A stretch of 64,000 nt of DNA. It comes from Coprinopsis marcescibilis. Lineage: Eukaryota > Basidiomycota > Agaricomycetes > Agaricales > Psathyrellaceae. Location: assembly GCA_004369085.1 (NCBI GenBank), contig ML210147.1, forward strand, positions 1,054,001-1,118,000, read 5' to 3'. How positions within the stretch are numbered: the stretch's first letter is position 1; every line of letters begins with the position of its first letter. The notes beneath the pieces were generated by a model. The model searched no databases. It was given only the letters and a program-made list of their open reading frames with translations, and was not told the origin of the DNA. Both the position numbers and the translations under genes were made by a program. Below, in pieces: positions 44,765-56,358 of this stretch.

Positions 44765-47685
44765 GCAAACAAATCATCTCTTGAATTCGGAACAGAAACT
44801 GGCGCTTGAGCATGAATTTATGTTTATGATTTTGCCTTCAACGCTTAAATGTAACTAAATATCACAATTACTAAACGATCCCATGGACTTTGTTTTTGGA
44901 ATTGTTAGAATTGAAGTCTTTCCAGATGGTCCACAGGACCCCTAAGGCAACTTGTGCACATCACGACATTTGTAGAGCTCTTTCCTGCTAGCGCTAGTAC
45001 CGTTAGAGCCTCAGTTTATCTGCGAGTGAAGAGGTTTAGACTCTCCTTGGACTCGGACGAGTCGGATACCAGCCTGATGGCGAAGAAACCATTTGATTGG
45101 TTCTACATTTCATTTGTATAGGCGCCAGCTTATATACCTTTATAGGCCTAGTGATTGCGTATAAAGATAGGCAAGCGAAAACAGTTGCCACCGTCACAAC
45201 TTGCCCTGAGTGGACTATTAATAACGCCAAATATTAATAGGGGCTGTTTGTCCAAATCTGACCTCGCGACGCGGCTAATCATTCCCACAGGTTTGATGTC
45301 CGGCTTTCAACATCGGGGACAACAGGCCAGCGGTACTTGGCAACGACTTTCAAGGTCCTTTGTACCAGTCAACTCTCTCTACCGCAATGAAATTCACGCT
45401 CGCAATCCCTCAGCTCGCATAGAGACAGACGCAAAACACAGCCGGTTATCTCAAAGGCTAAGTAATGTGGATATCTGTGGACTTGGACCATTAACTTTTG
45501 AATTACTAACATCGTCGCGCTCGGGCATTCGCTGTTGACACCTAACTTATAGGTACAGCTCACTATCGTGACGCCTTTCATACACTGCTCTATGTCTATA
45601 CAGTGTGTGACATTGGGCATGGACAGTATGTGTGATACAATGGTTATCTGTTCTATTAATCCTGCGTGTACTAGGGCTCCCATTGCCATTGCTTGGCCAG
45701 TTGTCGGAGATCCATGCTTTCCGGTGAGCAACATCATATAATCCACGTACCCAGAGTGAACTCATATGTCAGGTAGACTCAATGTATACCCTCAGGCATA
45801 CTCCACTCCGATGTTGAAGGAATGCCTATCTCCAAGAACCTCATCTGGACTACGCATATGAAGGAATGCTCTCTCGCCTGAACGCCGCTGGATGGAGCTG
45901 TTGTTGATTATCTACAAGTACATCAGCCTTGCGTCAACCAGGCGTCAATCATGACAGCACAATGTGTCCTCTCACTGGCAAATTCCGCTCAGTTGTTGAG
46001 GTGTGCACCAGCCTTTCTATACGAGGTCGTTTTCATTAATTCCGTCAACGATAGCAGAGGCTTCTCTCTCCCTATCTGAAGCTCAATAGGTCTAGGATCT
46101 TTCCGCTTCGTATCACGGTCGAGACAAGAACAGAACACTATCCACCCATAATTCCATCTCCTTCGCCAATCTCCGTGCTGCGTCGCGTTTTCTTAATCTC
46201 TATTCCCGAGCCCGACGGGACCTCTTGACCGCAAACCGCCTTCTTGGTGGCGTCTTTCGTCAATCCCAGATATTAGCCTGAAGTTCTTCCGGTTGACATT
46301 TCAGCCACAAGAAAAAGTTTCTTCGGAATATAAGCATTTAAACGCCCTTTAATCCTTCGTACAGACGTACAGCAACTTACGTGGTTCATTCTTTATTTCA
46401 GATGACACGTAGAATCATTCGAGCTCGCTGGATACGTGTGAATCCACCAGATTGCTGGTGTGCTGCCGTAATATCCTTTCATTTCGTGACCAGCGTACTC
46501 GGCCTTGCAACGAAAAAACCGAGCATCTGGCGGGTACTAGTAAAGCTTTCAAACATCGAACGTTTGTCCTACGATCGCACGGTAATGGGGCCAACCTTGT
46601 GAGCCTATCACCCTCATCCTTTTACCATGGTTTGCTAACAACAAGAACAGCCACTATCGCAAATCTCCAGAGTTATCAGTCGATTGAAACTGCTCAATAA
46701 ATGCAGTTTATTTGGCTTAGCGATGCCAACGGGCTTAAGGGGGCAGTCATCTATGTTGCTGTGCTTTTCATTTCGGCTGTTTTAAAAAGTCTGAAATCTC
46801 CCTTCGGCGGTCATCTGAGCAACGAACCCAGTCATTATCAGCGTGGTATGCCTCAAATCTCGTTACTTTGGAGATTCTTATGACAATCCTGACTCTCTAT
46901 AAATGCGAGGAAACCTCGTTTGGACGTAGGTGAAGGTGCTTCCTTCAAGGAACCAGCTATGTGGTGCGCTCGGGAAATCATGATATCGCTGGATGAAAAA
47001 CTATCAGACCACAATAGCAATTGTATCGATAAATGATCAGGTACGTAAACACTCAGGGTTTGAGACCCTTTAACAGCTAAGTATTCTTTCAGTAGATTGT
47101 TTTTTCGAGATACAGTCGGGCGCTTAGGTTCCTTTCCGGACCCGGCGAGGCCTCATTTTGGAAAAATGTTGGCCACCGCCGAACAATACCAAGCCATTAC
47201 TTCAGCTTGATAGAAGAATTCCACGAAGAGAAAATTATTGATTTGGCTTGCAATTTCCTCTTCCTGCTCGTCAAAAAGCTTATTATCTCCTATGAATGTA
47301 GAACTTTGGAACGGCGCCATAGGAGGAAGGAGGGTTCAAGGAAGGGAGGGCCAGCACCAATCGGGGGCTCTGGGCCCAGGGTTTTCACCCGTTGCCCAGA
47401 TTCGGCCCGCCTCTCTTTGGAACTTCGGGGACTGAGATTCAGACTTGGGCCTCGAGGCGGGCACGTTCTGATCTTGCCTACCAAACCTGCTATTGATACT
47501 TAATCGCGGGACAGTTTGATCTCAGATTTGGTAAGGAAGGGTTTGGACGTCAATCCCCACAGGAACAGCTTCTGCTCCCAGGCAGTGTCCTTGTATAAAG
47601 CCTTGGGGTCCCTCCCGCCAGGGTTTTCTTCCTTGGCCAAGCACGACCCTGTTTCCCTTCGTCACCAACACTCAAGATTTTCATC
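44765..47685. other. Intergenic, 2.9 kb without a supported gene
   Basis: Short frames on both strands lack motifs and splice partners. One plus-strand segment, 45553-45732, follows a branch-point/acceptor-like ctaacttatag. It reads as a Cys-rich peptide (HCSMSIQC, SMCDTMVICSINPAC), but no start exon can be joined. The right end (47320-47690) is GC-rich and is probably promoter and leader of the next gene. Confidence 0.35.
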
Positions 47686-48902
47686 ATGGCCGAATACGCG
47701 ACCACCCCTCAGGGTTACTTTACCTCTAAGCAGAGGACTGCGCGCTGGGTTGACTCCTACTCACCTGAGGCAGTCTACTCACCGTCGTACCCTCCAACGC
47801 CCATTGAACACTATGCGCCACCTTCGCCCGCGATGAGTACCCACTCTCTTCCACCCAAAATGGTCTTGCGCTTCAACGACGGCAGAGGGGATGTTGCTGT
47901 TCCTCATCCGAACGCAGAGTACAGTAGAAGACAAGATGGCCGGCATCGAGGGACCGAATCGAAGTCCAGCACTCACTCAAGCTCTCCCCTTTCTCAACGT
48001 CCACACAAGGTTCCTGCGCCACCGACTGCGCCAGAAGCCATTCGCATCTTGCCTTCTCGACCCGTCAATAACTCTTCTTCCACCAGCTCTCGCCAAAGCG
48101 AACAACCCCGTTCGCGGTCAATACCCCGCAATCTTGCTTCGGCACCGATGCCAGAAGATGGATACATTCCCCCCGTCCCTCACGTTCGACACTCTCCAAC
48201 CGTCAGTCCGGCTAGCGCGCATCCATCTTATGGTCACCCGCCGCAATCTGCATACTCCCCTTGGCTTCCCGAGAAGCCTGGTCATCATGCAAAGCATGCT
48301 TCTGTCAACTATCCTCCGAAGCATCCCATGCATTATGACCCCCACGCCTATCACCATCCCCCCAATTTCATGCCGAACGGTATGATCTACAGCCATTCCG
48401 CCCCTCCCGCGCTGGGCTCCCCTACGCACTACCCTCCGCACCACCCTGCAGCTTATCCAACTGGGGGACAGGAACGCATGGGAAGAACCAGGGGGCGAGA
48501 GATGGCCGCTTACCCTAGGAGCAGAAGACATATCAATCCTAACGCGTCTTCGGATTCCTTGACCAGCGAAGATGGCGACAACGCCTACTATCGCTCGCCT
48601 ACCGGACAGAAAGTGCACGTCATTGTAAGTTCACATGTGTCGTTGACTGAGTCTTACACTAACTCCCGTGATAGGCACCAAGTCCCGAGCGATCGGACGG
48701 AACAAGCGATTCATCGACCAAAGTCGACTCGCAATGGTCGCAAACGTCTGGCAAGAAACCCTTCCTCAGCCGTATCTTTGGATTCGGTGGCCACAAGGTT
48801 GTCACTCCTCCACCGGCAAAGGGTGGACACCACCATGGTCACAGAAGGAAACTTCAGCGCCGACATTCTATTGGCGAGTCCGGACGCCTCGAGTTGGACT
48901 GA
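47686..48902 (+). CDS. Pro/His/Tyr/Ser-rich protein of unknown function
   Basis: Two exons (47686-48624, 48675-48902) give 388 residues. I do not recognise a domain. Most of the protein is low-complexity and likely disordered: MAEYATTPQGYFTSKQRTAR, VYSPSYPPTPIEHYAPPSP, repeated HPS/HPP/YHHPP segments and Arg-rich patches. The only ordered-looking part is at the C-terminus: SGKKPFLSRIFGFGGHKV, a His/Gly/Arg stretch and RRHSIGESGRLELD. The intron is GT-AG, and the splice is supported because exon 2 continues Ser-rich into this conserved-looking end. The ATG has a good A at -3 (tcatcATGG). No signal peptide or membrane helix is seen. Confidence 0.75.
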
Positions 48903-50378
48903 AGAGTTGTGCCAATTCTGAAGTAAAAGCAGAAGCATAAAAGGGCGACTGATGCCCCAACCCCTACTCGACACTAGTCTTTTATCCTCTATCCTCAGCT
49001 AATTCATCTTCGCCACTTACGAAACAAATTCTCATCATATGCCGTTCATATTCATCCTTCATCTCGCTGCCTTCCTCGATATCACAATACACGATACCCC
49101 CTTGTCACTGCAATGCTAATCTCGACCTTCGCTCGAGATCACTCTTCCCCTATCCAACGCCACTGTATCACGACCCTCGAGCGAATTCTTACCGCATCCA
49201 ATGACGCTATCCCCCTTCTTGTTAAGGACGGATCTTGCCGATTATTGTCAGAAGGGAGAGACTTTTGGTCAACATTTCATTACGGTGGCGGCGGTCCGCG
49301 TACTGGAGTCTTGCGAATCGTGTGACCACCAGAAGATACGAGAAGTGCTCTCGCCCCACTCTCGACACTCACTGGAAGTTCCTACGCAGTACGTGGTGGT
49401 CTCTGCCAGTGCGGTGGGTCGGTCCTCCCTGTTCGAGGCCCTCTCTTTGTCAATTGAAGCTCTCTGGATGCGGGTCCTGTGCCATAGCCACCGTGTCGAC
49501 AACCAAACGTAGATGCAGGTTCCCTGCGCTGTGAGCAGGAAAGACACGGCGGGTGGATCTTTACGCGATATCTGAAAGTCCGTTCAGGACTTTGGGTAAA
49601 GATACCCCATGGCCGAATCATATGACAAAACTACTACCCCTATGCCCTTCATCTTTCACATCTCTCATCGATATGCTCTGTCACCGGGATCCATTCATTT
49701 ATGCTTATGTTTTCATCATAGTATGTCCCCTTTCATCTGGTTCTTGTTTGACGACCTCGACAACAAAATGAAGTGTGTAATAGACTTGAAGCTTGAAGAA
49801 GAAGAAACAAATCAAACTGTACAATTAGTAGTAGTCCCAGTGTAGAAAGCCCACTAATCAATACAATCATCCGCATAGAGTATCTTTGGTTTAGAATCTG
49901 AAATCATCAGTCAGCACTTGGGCTTGGAAGTGTTCTCATCGTCATCGCCGCGTGATATCAGGTATAGAAGCTCGACAAAGTACGATTCAGGTACGTTCTT
50001 CAGCCGTATGGAGCCGTCGGTGGAGAAGCTACCTACTGTAGATGGCAAAGATGAACTTCAAAACGGTTTAGTCTAATGTGGCTCTTTCTCCCGGGCATCT
50101 GTCGCATGCTGTGCTGTCAGCTGCTCTACGGGCTATAGATTCCTTTGTCGTCCAGATTCTGAAGTAAACCATATTCGTATTTGGTCCCCAGGTAACGCAA
50201 ACCTCAGACTGAGGGCGCGCGAAGAACACGGAAACTTGGCGCCCGACTCCCGACGCCTTGGCGTGCGCTAATTTTCCCTCAGTCACGTGTTCGAAACTTG
50301 TGCACAACGCGTCCCGAGCCGGACTTGGCCCCTTCACATCTCCCTCCGTGCTTGGGCCCAACCACCACTCAAAACGTT
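48903..50378. other. Intergenic, 1.5 kb without a supported gene
   Basis: Frames at 49113-49534 overlap in all three plus frames without a consistent motif. The left part is probably 3' UTR and the right part the promoter of the chromatin protein. Confidence 0.35.
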
Positions 50379-53251
50379 ATGGCCGACGCGTCCTCTGGCG
50401 GTAGCGCAATAATTAAACGGGGTGCAGCACTGCAAGCGAGGAAAATCTTGATGGAGTATAGTACAGATTCGGAAGAAGAATCGACAGTTGGTGCGAAGAA
50501 ACGCAAACGAGGGAGGCCTAGGAAGGAAAGCACGGTGGGAGCAGTCGGGGCCGTGCAGAAGAGGGCGTCCTCTGCGAAGAGGGTGAAGCCGAGTAAAACT
50601 CTGGAGGAGTTGGTGGTAGGGGAGTCGAGCACTACCCTGTCTGCAACCCCAGCGCGCAAAAGGGGACGGCCGAAGAAGAAGACGAGCATCGACGAGCTCA
50701 TGCTTTCGACTGGCTTGAGCCTACTTGATGGCGAAGAATCTGACTTGACGCCGCTATCCTCGCCAGTCTTAACGCTTAAGAAGCTAGCCCAGCTTCCACA
50801 CGAGTCGCCGCAGGTTAGCCCGAAAGCTGCGGTGAAGAACCACCCCATGTTTCCGGCAGCCTCCAGTGGCGACCTTCAGGCCTCAGACACGCTGGATCCC
50901 ATGTCTCCCACTCCGCAAGAACCGTCGCCAAAGAAGAAATCTAAATCTCCATCCAAAGCTTTGAAGGAGCCGCCGCCGACCAAACCCCAGCCCAAGTATC
51001 GGCCCAAAGAACACCCAATGTTCGCCACGACATCCAAATCTGACTCGGACACCCTCATTCCAATCACAAACCAATCAACAAAGGACCCTGGAGGAGACTC
51101 CAACGAGCCTTGGGAGCTCGAATCTCTGGGAAGATTTGTTTGGGTTCTCCTAAACGGGAAGAATGGCAAGACACCAGAAGTCTTTGACCCCATAACGGAC
51201 GCCGCCTCGAGCAAGGATCGAATATGGTGGCCGGGTGTGGTGGGTATTGTATTCATGTTTCTTGTTGATGTTTATGGCTCAATTCCATTGTTGCCAGGTC
51301 AAGGACACAATCATCATAGCGCCAGTCGGGGTCCGACTCTTCGGGGAAACGCCTCGAGTTGTGCTGATCGAAAACCCATGCGCCGAAAACGTTCTCTCGT
51401 ACCAGTCACCTCATTCTAGCAAAAGGTTCTCTTCATATGAAGCCGCCCGTCACCGTTCATCTGGACGTTCAGCCTCACCGCGAAAACGGCAAAAAGTAGC
51501 GGACCCAGATAAGAACGCATGGGAAAACGCATGTCGTTTAATGGAGGATGCGATTGAATTTGAAGCATATACCGACGCCGATGCCGAAGACGACCTACCA
51601 GAGATCGCGGATGTTCTGACTGCACCTCTGTTGAGCGCCAAGGCCAAAGTTAAACCCAGCGAGAAGAAGAAGCCGAGGCAAAAACCGAAGGAGGCGTCCG
51701 TTGAGCTCGATGATGGGAGCGACTGGAGCGACTTCGATCTTGCTGCTCCACCAAGCGCGGATAGCAACCTCTCGATACCTGGAGAACTTGTCCTTGCACG
51801 AGTTTTCAAAAAGTCGTTGACGGAGTATTGGCCCGCGAAGCTGAAGGAGTATATCCCCCCGCAAGGCAGGAATAAGGTGGCTCGGTATAAGGTCCAGTTC
51901 TTTGATGGTATTGAGGATGAAATTCCGAGGTCCTATTTCTATACTCAGGAAGAGGAGGGCTTTGGGATTTGCAAGGTATGTGTGTCCGTATTGCCAGGGA
52001 CACGGCCAACAACTAACAAGCATATGCTCCAATTATAGATGGGCCTGATCAATAGCCTTGTGAAAGACGATACCAATGACGACGAAAACGTTAAACATGT
52101 GGACATGTCTTTCATGAGGATTCCGAGCCCTGAGCCCGCTACGAAGCTGCCCTCAACTAACAAGTTTGTGACTCTGAATACACGCCAACAATTCGCGTAC
52201 ACGAAGCCCGTGTTGAAAGCTATCCTTATGAACGAGTACGGCCCGGTGAAGCAGAAGCAGGAGACATTCATGAGAGGAGGGAAGGCGAGGGCGGAGGTGA
52301 CGAAGCATTCAACAAGCCGTGGGTTGATGGCATCCGATCATATCGACCAATTGAGCCAGTATGTGGTCTACTGGTGCCTTCGGGAGAAAATGCACGTCAA
52401 GACGGACGCTTATAACGGCGAAGAAGAACTGCCTGTTGTGGGTGGCGAAGGTGGTGTGGGCGATTCGGTTATGGACGAGCCGCCAGGATTCAATAACCTG
52501 GTGTTGTCGCCGGCTGCTACGGAACTTGTGCTGCTGCCTTCATCTCCAGTACCGGAACCGCCGAGTTCATCGTTTACTCCTTTATCAGCTCAGGTGCGCC
52601 TTTCGTACGTACGTTGTGTCACTTTTCTGACCCTTCTGTAGGATGACGCGAACCTTGTGGATTCACCAGTAAGTACTCTCAATGTCGGGTTCGTTCCTCG
52701 CTCATTTTCGTCCTCAGGCCGCCAATCTTCTGCAATTGGCCACTCAAGCCATTGAATTTCTGACTAGTTCTGACGTAGCAATCAGCAACCCAGACACCAT
52801 TTCGGCAGAACTTGAGTTACCCGAGCCAAGGCCGCTGGACGTTGAGGTGCAGACATTTCCCAAACAGACGGGCTCGCCTGACTATGAGCGACTATCCGAC
52901 GTGGAGAAACTCGATGTAAGCTCTTTTTTGTGCGGTTTGACTCCCTCGCTCATCATGTACCTCTAGTTCTGCACGAACATCCTTCTTCCAGAAACCATCC
53001 GTCAAGTGCTCTTGTGGCGGAACGGAGATCGGAAGTCTTTCGAGTTGATGTCTGACGAGGAGGAACAACAGCTTTATGACAGGGGTCAAGTATACGTTGA
53101 TCAGAGGGACTGGGTATGCGATGTTATACGGCTTCGGGATCGCAAGAATAAGCTGTTCTTCGAAAATGTCAAGGATCCGCGAAGCGGGTTGGAGAGGACG
53201 GTGAGCGCTCGCACTGGAAGAATACGGAAGACAATCAACTATCAAGAGTAA
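50379..53251 (+). CDS. AT-hook and PWWP/Tudor-like chromatin protein
   Basis: Six exons (50379-51239, 51298-51975, 52039-52593, 52642-52668, 52718-52915, 52967-53251) give 867 residues. Two AT-hooks lie near the N-terminus (KKRKRGRPRK and ARKRGRPKKK), followed by repeated Lys/Pro-rich linkers with two NHPMF/EHPMF boxes. A first aromatic module is cut by intron 1 (RIWWPGVVKDTIIIAPVGV). A second PWWP/Tudor-like module reads GELVLARVFKKSLTEYWPAK, YKVQFFDGIEDEIPRSYFYT. The C-terminal part (NILLPETIRQVLLWR, DRGQVYVDQRDWVCDVIRLR) is not recognised. Exon 4 has only 27 nt. Inferred role: nuclear chromatin reader or scaffold. The PWWP assignment rests on the W-P-[AG]-[KV] pattern and is moderate. Confidence 0.8.
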
Positions 53252-53538
53252 AGTATTTATGTTGGTAGATGTGCTTTATAATAATATCTGTAACTACTAT
53301 CTTTCTGTATGCAGGATTGGCTAAAGATGAGCTTTTACGGGGGATCGAGTGAGATTGATGCCCCTATCCCGCCACGTCACGCGTCAGGGCTTGTCGCGGG
53401 CTTCCCTTTTCGGACATTGCTTGACCAGGAATATTTCGAGAATAAGCCTCTGGTCTAAACGACACAACCCAATTACCAAAAAGTCACTAGCGCCCAGCAC
53501 ACTCAGACCAACATTCGACAACTTAGTCGACAACGACA

Positions 53539-55856
53539 ATGGCACCTCCCATTGCCAACGACCCATGGCTTCGAGGGCGGCACTTTGGCATCGTCATAGA
53601 CGCTGGTTCTTCGGGCTCAAGACTCCAGATCTACAGTTGGCAGGACCCCCGGACAATTAAGGTCGAAAAAGACAGCGTACTCTCGACTAGTCTCCCCAAA
53701 GTCGTAAAGGGCACGAAGCAAGAGGCGGATTGGGTGAAAAAAGTGGAACCAGGCAAGTTGTTCAATGGGCTGCTTTGTCTGGGTGAACCGGCGTCTCACC
53801 TTGTTCGGGTCGATGGTGCACAGGGATATCGACACTAGGGGACAACCCAGAGGACGTCGGAAGCTATCTTCGGCCTCTACTCAATCATGCACTGGAACAT
53901 ATTCCGCCGTCGTTGCATCGGGAGACGCCTATCTTTCTGCTAGCGACGGCGGGGATGAGATTGCTACCACCAAATAAGCAAGCACATATATTGCATGAGA
54001 CGTGTATCTTTCTGCGAACGCAGTCGAATTTCAAGCTCGACAGAAAGTCGCCCGCTGGCCCTTGTGGCTCTAGCGTGCGGATTATCACCGGAGAAGAGGA
54101 AGGATTGTTCGGGTGGATTGCGGTCAACTACCTTATGGACGGCTTTACTGGGTCGAACGACCAACGCACGACGTACGGGTTCCTTGATATGGGAGGCGCA
54201 TCTACGCAAATTGCGTTCGAGCCTAGCAAAGAGCACAGACGGTCGGCGAAGAATCTCATAGACGTGCGGCTGCGACTAATGGGAGGCCAAGAAATCCGCC
54301 ACAAGGTTTTTGTAACCACATGGCTTGGCTATGGGACGAATCAAGCGAGGGAGCGATATGTCGGCAAGGCCATCAGCCAATTCGAAGCGCATAGGGACGA
54401 CGATGACGAGGAAGACGTCGTTGAAGACCCTTGTCTTCCGAAACACCTCGAACTGACCGAGTCGCCCGTTCACACCAGCCCGGCATCCTCACATTCAAGC
54501 ACCTCACACACGCTTATCGGTACGGGCTCGTTTGAGCAGTGTCTACGCGCCACGGCACCGCTGCTGAATAAGTCCAAGCCATGTCCGGACACACATTGCC
54601 TAATGAACGGCGTATATGTTCCGCCCATTGATTTTTCTTCCTCCCATTTCATCGGCATCTCGGAATACTGGTACTCCTCGGATCACATCTTCGGGCTTGG
54701 TGGAGCGTACGACTTTGTGCAATACGAGCGCGCTGCATCCGAATTTTGCTCGAGGGATTGGTCAGACCTTGTAAAGACGCATGAGGAGGAAAGCCGGAAA
54801 CATCATTTGGGTGGCGACGGGGAGATCGAGAGTGGGGGAAAGGTCGTTGGGGTAGGACAGTGGGGTCCAACTGTGGAAACAGCACGACTGCAGATGCAGT
54901 GTTTCAAGGCAGCTTGGATAACGAACGTGCTGCACGAGGGTATTGGGCTGCCGAGAATTGTTGATCCTGGAGGAAATGGAACGACGAAGGGGGACAAAGT
55001 AGTCGCTCAAGCCGAGAAGAAGGGCTTGGGAAGACCGGCGTTCCAATCTATGGACACAGTTGGTGACCTCGCCATTACATGGACACTCGGCAAGATGGTG
55101 GTTGAAGCTAGCAAAGAAATCCCAGCTATCAGTAAATTTGCGAAACCCATTGTGGACCCAATTGACGACGTTGAAGATCTGGAAGATGCACCCTTCCAGC
55201 CTATTCGACCACCACTACTGTCACTTGCCGGCCTCGAGGATAGGTTGACGCCGCACCTACCGACATCCCTTTCCAGAGAAAATCTGGGATTCTCACCCGT
55301 TTTATTCGTTCTATATGTCATAACCATCCTCCTTCTTGTATTTGTATGCTATCCGTTCCGCAAACGGATACGCTCATTCTGCCTTCGCGCCATGCGCGGT
55401 GCTGCGAAGCGTGACCCGTACGGAGACTTGCTGGAGGAGGGGAGGCTTGGAGGCGGCTCGCGGCCTGCATCGCCCACAATGTTTGGAACTAAAGTTCCCT
55501 CGCCATTCCGCCGTTTCTTCCCTTCAAACCGACCCATCAACAGAACGTTGACGCTCATGACGCCCAGCAAGTCATACCGGAACGGCAACTCTTCGCAGAG
55601 ACCATCACCCACCCGATTGTATTCGCATCCGCAGAACGGCTTGCCACAGTTGGCGACGGCAAGTGCAATGCAGTATGCGCATGTTTCTGGTGTTTCGTCA
55701 CGCTCCCCGTCGCCGGCTCCTCAAAGCTTCATGGATGATACCCAATCGATTATTTCACCGCGGTCAAGGAATGCTTCGCAGATGAATCTGGCGGCGAGCC
55801 TAACGCCTCGACCTATGACGATGTCTCGGGTGAACAGTTCTGCCCGGATTGTCTAA
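53539..55856 (+). CDS. YND1: Golgi apyrase, GDA1/CD39 nucleoside phosphatase
   Basis: Two exons (53539-53752, 53824-55856) give 748 residues. The apyrase conserved regions occur in order: VIDAGSSGSRLQIYSW, LLATAGMRLL, IITGEEEGLFGWIAVNYLMD, GFLDMGGASTQIAFEP and HIFGLGGAYDF. There is a single C-terminal membrane helix (FVLYVITILLLVFVCYPF), then a basic cytosolic tail with Ser/Pro-rich repeats. No N-terminal anchor is present, as in yeast Ynd1, which also has one C-terminal helix. Known role: hydrolysis of nucleoside di- and triphosphates in the Golgi lumen, supporting glycosylation. An acidic insert (DDDDEEDVVED) precedes DPCLP. The single intron must use a GC donor (CCAG then gcaagt) to restore GISTLGDNPEDV. 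Confidence 0.93.
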
Positions 55857-56358
55857 GGGGTTGTCGGAAGCTCCTTGTGAACTGTCTGGTTCCTTGGACG
55901 AAGCCACGCTCCATTATCAAGAGGGGTCCTCGACATCTAGCCTCTGGGCACACCGCGATGCACAAACCTAGTCCTAACCCGAAAGTAGGACCTAGCATGC
56001 TCTATCCACGCGAGGAATGGGATACGGCTGAACAGAGACGACGACAGACCAGGACTTGCAATTTCCTAAATTTGGTTAACATTCGGACTCAAGCCTCACT
56101 GCATGGCCTTTTTGTCCTAGAGCAGGACAATCTAGCCAGCTTACCTACTCGGTCTCCTGCCTTCAACGGCGCAAGGCGTGGACACATTCACGATAGGTAA
56201 CTAATTTAATGATATGAATAGATTAAATGACCTACCTACTTACTTACGAACTCTACAATATGGACTTGGACACGATAATTGACATTTTCGCGACTTGCTG
56301 AAAGGGGAGAAACCATGTGATTCGTTCGGTATTGAATCTCAGAAAAACCTTCTTGACC
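55857..56358. other. Intergenic between YND1 and MDM12
   Basis: These 502 bp hold the YND1 3' flank and the MDM12 promoter. The open frame at 55877-56200 has no motif. An AT-rich repeat of ctac/ttac units lies near 56230-56250. Confidence 0.35.

Noticed and set aside
56317..56358. Upstream in-frame ATG of MDM12
   Set aside because: Mdm12 proteins start at MSIDLEW; the 14 extra residues are not conserved in the family.
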